Positions 1 through 5,261 of a DNA stretch of 13,916 nucleotides are shown here, piece after piece (the stretch's first letter is position 1; each line of letters opens with the position of its first letter). Location: contig DAOVAG010000008.1 in assembly GCA_030671165.1 (NCBI GenBank), positions 1-13,916 of the forward strand, given 5' to 3'. A program made the position numbers and the translations under genes. This DNA is from Candidatus Bathyarchaeota archaeon. Lineage in GTDB: Archaea > Thermoproteota > Bathyarchaeia > RBG-16-48-13 > GCA-020355125. The notes beneath the pieces are model-generated. The model was not told the origin of the DNA. It made no database searches and saw nothing but the letters and a program-made list of their open reading frames with translations.

Positions 1-1
1 G

Positions 2-1195
2 GGGTTACTTGGTAAAATTCCACCACTACCTCCCAAAGAACCAAGCATCTATTATCTTGAAGAACTTCTTAAAATGTACCCACCGAACCCACCTAAAATC
101 GAGATCAAACCAAAGGAAGACATTGCAGTGCTCCAGTATACTGGAGGAACTACAGGAATTCCTAAGGGAGCAATTCTGACACATTATAACCTTGTTTCAA
201 ACGCAGTTATGTGCTCAAAGTGGTTAAGAGGGAAAGAAGGTGAAGAGATCTTTTTAGGGGCATTACCATTCTTCCACATATATGGTATGACTCTATCTTT
301 ACATGCACCAATCTGCATCGCCGGATTAACAATTCCTATAATCGATCCAGGTAATGTGATGGATTCCTTAAACACAATTCAGAAATATAAGGTAACAGTC
401 CTATGCGGCGTCCCAACAATGTACCTCATGCTAATCAACCATCCAGATATCGATAAATATGATCTCTCTTCCATACGTTGGTGTATTTCTGGTGCATCAC
501 CGTTACCACCAGCAGTACAGAAGAAGTTTATGGAACTGAGCGGAGGTGTTCTGATAGAGGGTTACGGACTTACTGAAGCATCACCAGTAACTCACGCAAA
601 TCCCTTGGATAAGACCATGAAGACTGTTAAGATCGGCTCAATAGGAATTGCATGGCCTGACACAGAGGCTAAAGTAGTTGACTTGAATACTGGAAAGGAA
701 TTAAATATTGGTGAAATAGGTGAACTTGTCGTAAAAGGTCCACAAGTTATGAAAGGTTACTGGAAGATGCAAGAGGAAACTGCTAATACCTTAAAAAATG
801 GTTGGCTTTATACAGGTGACATTGCGAGGGAAGATGAGGATAATTTCTTCTACATAGTAGACCGGAAGAAAGATATCCTAAAATATAAGGGTTATAGCGT
901 CTACCCAAGGGAAATTGAAGATGTCTTATATGAACATCCAGCAGTGAAGTTGTGTGCCATAGTTGGTAAACCAGACAAGGAATCTGTAGAGATACCGATA
1001 GCATACATAGTCTTGAATGATGAAGCAACTGCAACAAAGGAAGAATTAATCAACTTCGTCAAAGAAAGAGTTGCACCCTACAAGAGGATACGCGACGTAG
1101 TTTTCCGGAAAGAATTACCCCTAACTCCAGTAGGAAAGGTTCTGAAACGAACTTTGAGAGAAGAATTCACAAAAAAGGGAGAGCCCACAAAATAG
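2..1195 (+). CDS. Acyl-CoA ligase (AMP-forming), 5' truncated by window edge
   Basis: ATP-dependent fatty acid/acyl-CoA ligase of the ANL (acyl/aryl-CoA ligase) superfamily: it activates a carboxylic acid through an acyl-adenylate and transfers it to CoA in the cytosol. The reading frame is open from base 2, so the ATG at 74 is internal and the true start lies upstream; 397 residues are visible, against roughly 500-570 for the family. Visible motifs, in fragment numbering: the P-loop YTGGTTGIPKG at 46-56, the adenylate motif YGLTEASP at 188-195, YTGD at 270-273, the hinge DRKKDILKYKGY at 287-298, and the catalytic C-terminal lysine in PVGK near 379. All core motifs of the adenylation half and the mobile C-terminal domain are present, so it is probably active. 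Substrate length cannot be read; similarity looks closest to medium/long-chain fatty-acid ligases. It converges on the DUF35/thiolase/Etf operon, consistent with acyl-CoA metabolism. Confidence 0.93.
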   Translation, partial: GLLGKIPPLPPKEPSIYYLEELLKMYPPNPPKIEIKPKEDIAVLQYTGGTTGIPKGAILTHYNLVSNAVMCSKWLRGKEGEEIFLGALPFFHIYGMTLSLHAPICIAGLTIPIIDPGNVMDSLNTIQKYKVTVLCGVPTMYLMLINHPDIDKYDLSSIRWCISGASPLPPAVQKKFMELSGGVLIEGYGLTEASPVTHANPLDKTMKTVKIGSIGIAWPDTEAKVVDLNTGKELNIGEIGELVVKGPQVMKGYWKMQEETANTLKNGWLYTGDIAREDEDNFFYIVDRKKDILKYKGYSVYPREIEDVLYEHPAVKLCAIVGKPDKESVEIPIAYIVLNDEATATKEELINFVKERVAPYKRIRDVVFRKELPLTPVGKVLKRTLREEFTKKGEPTK

Positions 1196-1220
1196 TTTCA
1201 TAGATCCTATTAGCACATCT

Positions 1221-1248
1221 ACTTTTCAATCCCTTTCTTTTTTCTGAT
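1221..1248 (+). terminator. Pyrimidine/T-rich tract, likely archaeal termination site for the acyl-CoA ligase
   Basis: About 26 bases after the ligase stop the + strand turns strongly pyrimidine-rich, with a run TTTCTTTTTTC at 1234-1244. Archaeal RNA polymerase terminates on such T-tracts without needing a stem-loop. The site lies in the 90-base gap between two convergent genes, where terminators are expected. No clear hairpin is seen. Confidence 0.45.
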
Positions 1249-1265
1249 TAAAATAATCTTAAAAT

Positions 1266-1275
1266 TAAAAAAAAC
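1266..1275 (-). terminator. T8 tract, likely end of the Etf/thiolase/DUF35 operon
   Basis: Eight A residues on the + strand at 1267-1274 give a T8 run on the minus strand about 12 bases beyond the stop of the DUF35 gene. It is a plausible archaeal termination signal for the four-gene minus-strand operon and faces the opposite-strand tract of the acyl-CoA ligase. Confidence 0.4.
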
Positions 1276-1285
1276 AATAAATCAT

Positions 1286-1717
1286 TCAGATTGGTACAAA
1301 CATATAGATGGGTTCACCTTCAGAGTTGGATCTAACCACAAGTTTTGCCTTCATACCTACTTTAACAGCTGACAATTTAGATCCCTTAAGCCATGTTAAG
1401 ATTTTAATTCCGTCATTCAACCTTCCGATTACAACAGTATATGGTTTCTCCTGTTGGAAAGATGAGGGTCTTATGATTATATGAGTGAAAGCTTCTATCT
1501 CAGCTTCTCCTTTCAGCTCAAACCATTCCATCTCTGATGATAGACAGTCAGAGCAATCAGCTACTGGAGGAAAAGTCGCTTTTCCACATTTTTTACATTT
1601 AGTAGCATAGACCTTACCCTCTTTCAAACCATCCCAGAATTGTAGAGTTTTACTGTTAGGTATATCATAGATCAAGGTAATTGGCCTTGACTTGAAAGTT
1701 GGCATACTAACTCCCAT
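1286..1717 (-). CDS. DUF35 family zinc-ribbon/OB-fold protein, thiolase partner
   Basis: A small acyl-CoA-binding partner of thiolase-fold enzymes. In archaea, DUF35 proteins bridge acetyl-CoA thiolase and HMG-CoA synthase and are thought to provide a shared CoA-binding site; that is family knowledge. The 143-residue product has the expected two parts: an N-terminal helix plus rubredoxin-like zinc ribbon with Cys41, Cys44, Cys55 and Cys58 (CKKCG...CSDC), then an OB-fold from about 65 to the end. The start ATG is preceded by a strong Shine-Dalgarno sequence, GAGGAGATGA (1733-1724), which overlaps the stop codon of the thiolase gene. The two are thus translationally coupled and last in the etfB-etfA-thiolase-DUF35 operon. 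An in-frame ATG at residue 5 is an alternative start but is worse placed for that ribosome site. Function beyond assisting the thiolase is not readable. Confidence 0.9.
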   Translation of the reverse strand: MGVSMPTFKSRPITLIYDIPNSKTLQFWDGLKEGKVYATKCKKCGKATFPPVADCSDCLSSEMEWFELKGEAEIEAFTHIIIRPSSFQQEKPYTVVIGRLNDGIKILTWLKGSKLSAVKVGMKAKLVVRSNSEGEPIYMFVPI

Positions 1718-1723
1718 AATTCT

Positions 1724-2908
1724 TCATCTCCTCAAAATGGTTACAAAGCAGTAATGACCTGTTCCACCGACATTATGAGCTAAAGCTATGTACTTATTTA
1801 GTGGAGCTTGCCTCGTCTTTTCCACTTCTTCCCGTAATTGTTTAGTTAATTCGTACATCATAGAGACTCCAGTTGCCCCAATAGGGTGACCTTTGGCTTT
1901 AAGACCTCCATCTAAATTAATAGGTATTTTACCACCTATTTCAGTTTGTCCATCTTGAATCAATTTAGCTCCATCACCTTTCATACATAGACCTATATCT
2001 TCATAGGCCATTATCTCAGCGATGGTAAAGCAGTCATGTACACTAGCAACCTCAACCTGATTAGGCTCTATTCCAGAAGCTTTGTAAGCTCTCTGTGAAG
2101 CGATGACGGATGGACGAAGCCCAACGTAATTTAATCTCTTACTAAGGTTAGCTGTATCAGAAGAACTTCCTATACCAGATATCCAGATTGGTGTATCTAT
2201 ACCTAGTTCCTTAACCTTCTCTTCTGAAGCTAGGACGAGGGCTGATGAACCATCCGTTATTGGGCTACAGTCATAGAGTTTGAGGGGCCACGCAACTATA
2301 GGAGAAGATAAAACATCATCGATTGTAATCTCTCGTTGAAATTGTGCTAGAGGATTCATTGCCCCATACTTGTGATTTTTAACCGCAACCAGAGCTAAAT
2401 CTTCCTCAGTCGTACCATACTTAGCCATGTGAGACGTCGCATAAAGAGCATAATAAGCGGGAAATGTCATCCCGAAGTTGTGGAATTCCCATAAATAGTA
2501 CCCAGCTCTTCCGATTAACTCCATTGTCGTTGGAGTATCTATTTCCCTCATTTTCTCAAGGCCGATTACTAAAGCTAAATCAGTATTTCCGCTAACAATA
2601 GCAGAATAAGCCGTAAAAACGGCGGCGCTGCCAGAGGCACAGGCTGCTTCACATCGTAGTAGACCAGCTCCTGTCAATCCACAATACTCAGCAGCAATTA
2701 CTGCGGGAAGCATCTCCTCATACCAACCCCCAGAACCCACTGAGCCAAGTACAAGGAGATCAATATCTCTTCCGACAACTCCAGCGTCCTCAAAAGCTGG
2801 CTTCACAGATTCAAAAGTTAACTCAGCAATATTTACATCTTGTCTAATCCCAAATTTTGAGTTTCCTACACCTATAATAGCTACTTTTTTCACCATAACA
2901 ACTTCCAT
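1724..2908 (-). CDS. SCP2-like thiolase / acetyl-CoA C-acyltransferase
   Basis: Thiolase of the archaeal/SCP2-like branch, which catalyses reversible Claisen condensation or thiolytic cleavage of 3-oxoacyl-CoA. The 394 residues show the nucleophile Cys90 in the EAACASGSAA motif, the HDCF motif with His291, the GHPIGATG motif with His341, and a C-terminal GGTGHYC where classical thiolases have a catalytic Cys-x-Gly motif. This pattern is usual for thiolases that pair with DUF35 proteins. The length matches the family. ATG at 2908 gives MEVVMVKKVAIIG; the ATG four codons later (MVKKVAIIG) is the more typical N-terminus, and neither has a convincing Shine-Dalgarno sequence. The gene lies 23 bases after etfA and is coupled to the DUF35 gene. 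It could act in beta-oxidation-type cleavage (the Etf neighbours favour this) or in acetoacetyl-CoA synthesis for mevalonate; the sequence does not decide. Confidence 0.93.
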   Translation of the reverse strand: MEVVMVKKVAIIGVGNSKFGIRQDVNIAELTFESVKPAFEDAGVVGRDIDLLVLGSVGSGGWYEEMLPAVIAAEYCGLTGAGLLRCEAACASGSAAVFTAYSAIVSGNTDLALVIGLEKMREIDTPTTMELIGRAGYYLWEFHNFGMTFPAYYALYATSHMAKYGTTEEDLALVAVKNHKYGAMNPLAQFQREITIDDVLSSPIVAWPLKLYDCSPITDGSSALVLASEEKVKELGIDTPIWISGIGSSSDTANLSKRLNYVGLRPSVIASQRAYKASGIEPNQVEVASVHDCFTIAEIMAYEDIGLCMKGDGAKLIQDGQTEIGGKIPINLDGGLKAKGHPIGATGVSMMYELTKQLREEVEKTRQAPLNKYIALAHNVGGTGHYCFVTILRR

Positions 2909-2925
2909 TTTTATAATAAGTAAAA

Positions 2926-2936
2926 AGATATTTAAC
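2926..2936 (-). promoter_or_regulatory. Possible internal TATA box for thiolase-DUF35
   Basis: On the minus strand the sequence GTTAAATATCT overlaps the etfA stop codon and is centred about 23 bases before the thiolase ATG, near the usual archaeal TATA spacing for a leaderless transcript. The thiolase lacks a clear Shine-Dalgarno sequence, which fits leaderless initiation. In such AT-rich DNA this may be chance. Confidence 0.28.
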
Positions 2937-3921
2937 TTTGTGTACGTACGCTTTTTAATTCTATTATTTTTTCCTTTATAAATGGAACAACTTTGAATAG
3001 ATCTTCTACTACACCGTAATTTGCGAAATTAAAGATTGGAGCATTCGGATCTTTATTTATAGCAATAATTATATCTGAGTTTTTCATACCCAGAATATGC
3101 TGGAAAGCTCCACTTATTCCAAGAGCAAGATAGAGTTTAGGTTTTACAGTCTTACCTGATGTCCCGACTTGACGGTCACTTGATAGCCAACCTTTATCTA
3201 CAATTGGACGGGAACATGCTAGCACTCCTCCAAGAGTCTTCGCTAACTCTTCAATTATAGGTTTATTACTCACATCCTTTATTCCACGACCAATACTGAC
3301 AATTATGTCTGCTGCAGTTATATCAATATCTCCACTGGAAGGTAAAAGATACTTGATAAAACGTGTTTTAGGTATCTCTTCAGAAAGTGGTGAAGCTATC
3401 TCTATTATTTCTCCATTCATCGTAGGTTTTTGGGCAGTAAAAGTGGCTTGGCGAACAGTGATAATGTAGCTTTCAGATTTACGAATTGTTGCTTTGACAT
3501 TTACTTTACCACCATACATTTGCCGTGTAACTCCAAGAGTTTCACCATTAAATGTTAAGTCTATACAATCCGTTGCAAGAGGCAAATTCAACTTAGTTGC
3601 TAAGCTAGGAGCTAAATCCACACCGTAAGAAGTATGACCAATGAATGTTAACAGCGGCTTTTTTTTGTTAATTAATTGAGAAAGTATCTTCTGATAAATT
3701 TCAGAATTAAAGTTTTCCAATCTTTCATCTTCTATGAGTAAAACGTTTTCTGCGTATGTAGAGAGTGTTTCAGCATGTTTTTTGGCATCTTTGCCCAATA
3801 GAATTGCCGTTAAACATGTGTTTGTTTTTTCAGTGAGTTCTGCCCCTTTTGTGAGCATTTCAAAGGTTATGTCTCTGATTTGTCCTTGTCTATGTTCAGC
3901 TAATACAAAGATTTCTCTCAT
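2932..3921 (-). CDS. etfA: Electron transfer flavoprotein alpha subunit
   Basis: FAD-carrying subunit of electron transfer flavoprotein (Etf), which takes electrons from acyl-CoA dehydrogenases, or bifurcates electrons in some anaerobes, in the cytosol. The 329 residues contain an N-terminal nucleotide-binding-like domain (1 to about 190) and the conserved C-terminal FAD domain: SRPIVDKGW at 237-245, QVGTSGKTVKP at 251-261, LALGISGAFQH at 265-275, AINKD at 287-291 and a NYGVVED loop at 301-307. All the signature FAD residues are intact. The start ATG is one base past the TAA of etfB, with a GAGG-type ribosome site inside the end of etfB, so the two subunits are cotranslated. Nothing in the sequence suggests damage. 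Confidence 0.95.
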   Translation of the reverse strand: MREIFVLAEHRQGQIRDITFEMLTKGAELTEKTNTCLTAILLGKDAKKHAETLSTYAENVLLIEDERLENFNSEIYQKILSQLINKKKPLLTFIGHTSYGVDLAPSLATKLNLPLATDCIDLTFNGETLGVTRQMYGGKVNVKATIRKSESYIITVRQATFTAQKPTMNGEIIEIASPLSEEIPKTRFIKYLLPSSGDIDITAADIIVSIGRGIKDVSNKPIIEELAKTLGGVLACSRPIVDKGWLSSDRQVGTSGKTVKPKLYLALGISGAFQHILGMKNSDIIIAINKDPNAPIFNFANYGVVEDLFKVVPFIKEKIIELKSVRTQS

Positions 3922-3922
3922 T

Positions 3923-4711
3923 TTAGATCAATCCTCTCGATTTGAGGAGTTCAGCAATTTTAGTTGCAATTCTCTCTGGAGTTCCACTAAAGAATTCTGC
4001 TTGCTTTTCCACAGGAGGAATGAATAGTTCATCAATTTTTAGCCATGACCCTGCTTCACCAACTTCATTAGCACTGAGGCCAGTATCAGCCAAGCTGAGA
4101 ACTTTGATCTCTTTTTTCATAGCTTTTCTTATTCCCATGATGGAAACGTATCTTGGTTCATTTATTCCGGTCTGGATAGTTAAAACAGCAGGTAATTTTA
4201 CTTCAACAATCTCTTCTAGACCTCCCTCCAATTCACGGTTTACTCTGGCAACACCATCACCAAACTCAATTTTCTTAACCATAGTTGAATGGGATATCCC
4301 AAGTAACTCAGCAAGTATAGAACCAACCATGGTATACCCATCATCACTTGCAAGAACTCCGGTTAGTACTAAATCAAATGATAAATCCTTAATCACACTA
4401 TGTAAAATTTTTGCAATAGCATAACCATCAGAATTTTCAAACTTAGTATCTGTTAGTCTTATTGCTTTATCAGCGCCTCTAGCCAAGCATTTCCTTAATG
4501 TACGATTTGCTTCTTCTGTATTCACAGTTATTGCTGTAACTGTACCGCCAAATTTCTCTTTAATACGAACCGCTTCTTCCAATACATAATCATCCCACTC
4601 ATTGATATCGAATACAAGACCAGTTTTTTCTATCGCCTTTCCACTACGATCAATTTTTATTTCTGCTTCTGCTGTCTCAGGAACATGCTTAATACAAACA
4701 ATTATATCCAA
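3923..4711 (-). CDS. etfB: Electron transfer flavoprotein beta subunit (TTG start)
   Basis: Partner of EtfA; it binds AMP in ordinary Etf and a second FAD in bifurcating Etf. The chosen start is TTG at 4711, giving 262 residues that begin LDIIVCIKHVPET (Met at position 1), which matches the family N-terminus. A perfect AGGAGG lies at 4724-4719, seven bases upstream. A longer frame from TTG at 4729 would place that ribosome site inside the coding region and add six unconserved residues, so it is rejected. Conserved stretches include INEWDDYVLEEAVRIKE (36-52), the nucleotide loop GVLASDDGYTMVG (118-130) and NEPRYVSIMGIRKA (184-197). The loop differs from both textbook versions, the AIDGDTxQVG of bifurcating and the AIDDDxNQ of mitochondrial Etf, so the bifurcation state is open. 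First gene of the minus-strand operon. Confidence 0.94.
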   Translation of the reverse strand: MDIIVCIKHVPETAEAEIKIDRSGKAIEKTGLVFDINEWDDYVLEEAVRIKEKFGGTVTAITVNTEEANRTLRKCLARGADKAIRLTDTKFENSDGYAIAKILHSVIKDLSFDLVLTGVLASDDGYTMVGSILAELLGISHSTMVKKIEFGDGVARVNRELEGGLEEIVEVKLPAVLTIQTGINEPRYVSIMGIRKAMKKEIKVLSLADTGLSANEVGEAGSWLKIDELFIPPVEKQAEFFSGTPERIATKIAELLKSRGLI

Positions 4712-4718
4712 ATCATTT

Positions 4719-4724
4719 CCTCCT
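4719..4724 (-). promoter_or_regulatory. Shine-Dalgarno AGGAGG deciding the etfB start
   Basis: A perfect AGGAGG on the minus strand ends seven bases before the TTG at 4711. This fixes the etfB start downstream of the more distal in-frame TTG at 4729. An ATG at 4716 in another frame is a decoy that meets a stop after four codons. Confidence 0.8.
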
Positions 4725-4815
4725 AACAAAAATTGAATTATTGAGATTATTTCTTTTCTAAAGAATTAAGCTTTAAGAGTCCATAATATGTATTTTTCAG
4801 TACTACTTTTTCTTC

Positions 4816-4839
4816 AGTAATATTTAGCTATTAAATACT
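4816..4839. promoter_or_regulatory. Dyad-symmetric TATA-rich element in the divergent etfB / RAM-protein promoter region
   Basis: The 222-base gap between divergent etfB (-) and the RAM-protein gene (+) has no coding content. At its centre an imperfect 24-base dyad reads AGTA...TAGCTA...TACT, with 8 of 12 symmetric pairs matching. It contains TATA-like strings on both strands: TTAAATACTT on + and AGTATTTAATAG on -. It could serve as a bidirectional promoter core or operator, possibly for the adjacent Lrp-like regulator. This is inferred from position and symmetry only. Confidence 0.3.
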
Positions 4840-4933
4840 TCGAATGATGAAGAATAGAGACTTTCAAATCGAATATACAAGAGAGTAGAAAATAATAAAA
4901 AAAGTTAAAAAGGATGAGGTATTAGCATCAATT

Positions 4934-5203
4934 ATGGAAGCCTTCATTTTAGTTAACACAGTACCAGGCAAGTTATGGGAAGTAGCTGAGGACATAAGAA
5001 AGATTGAGGGCGTAAAGTTAGCACAGGCCGTAACAGGTCAATTCGATGTGGTCATCTATATCGAGCGTAAGACAATTGATGAACTAAGCAGCGTTATAAA
5101 GAGATTACAGACCATTACGGGAGTTATAAAGACACAAACTTTAATAGCGTTACCTCCAAGTGCAATTTGGACGCATCTTACATCATTGGGAGAAAAAAGT
5201 TAG
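4934..5203 (+). CDS. Stand-alone Lrp/AsnC effector (RAM) domain protein
   Basis: An 89-residue protein consisting only of the regulation-of-amino-acid-metabolism (RAM) ligand-binding domain of Lrp/AsnC regulators, a beta-alpha-beta-beta-alpha-beta fold. The characteristic run is visible: an N-terminal strand EAFILVNTVPG, helix 1 (WEVAEDIRKI), GVKLAQAVTGQFDVVIYI (residues 26-43), a second helix (IDELSSVIKRLQTI) and the final strand GVIKTQTLIAL. The N-terminal helix-turn-helix is absent and no open frame upstream could supply it, so it is a complete short family member rather than a truncated gene. Family knowledge: such proteins form dimers or octamers and bind amino acids or other small ligands, and may modulate full-length Lrp proteins or enzymes. 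It is divergent from the Etf operon and convergent with the HdrA-like gene. A GGATGAGGT string lies 13 bases before the ATG, rather far for a ribosome site. Partner and ligand unknown. Confidence 0.87.
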   Translation: MEAFILVNTVPGKLWEVAEDIRKIEGVKLAQAVTGQFDVVIYIERKTIDELSSVIKRLQTITGVIKTQTLIALPPSAIWTHLTSLGEKS

Positions 5204-5204
5204 A

Positions 5205-5226
5205 GAATTCTTGAAATTCCATTTTT
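5205..5226 (+). terminator. Small hairpin plus T5 after the RAM-protein gene
   Basis: Directly after the stop, GAATT (5205-5209) can pair with AATTC (5215-5219) around a five-base loop, followed by TTTTT at 5222-5226. It lies in the 58-base gap between convergent genes. The stem is short and AT-rich, so the T-run is probably the main signal. Confidence 0.35.
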
Positions 5227-5261
5227 CAGTCCCAAATTTCCTATGAGTATTATCTGACATC

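Noticed and set aside
74..76. ATG at 74 as the start of the acyl-CoA ligase
   Set aside because: The same frame is open back to base 2 with family-like sequence, and about a third of the enzyme would be missing; the gene is cut by the window edge.
3734..4027. 97-codon + strand frame across the etfA/etfB junction
   Set aside because: Antisense to both conserved subunits, Ser/Cys/Phe-rich translation typical of shadow frames.
3942..4424. 160-codon + strand frame opposite etfB
   Set aside because: Its protein is low-complexity and Ser/Pro-rich with no recognisable fold, and it lies entirely antisense to a well-conserved etfB; it is a shadow frame.
4714..4716. Minus-strand ATG just before etfB as start codon
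   Set aside because: It is out of frame and hits TAA after four codons.
4934..5203. RAM-domain gene as the remnant of a full Lrp regulator
   Set aside because: No helix-turn-helix sequence is seen in any frame upstream, and stand-alone RAM proteins of this size are a known family type.
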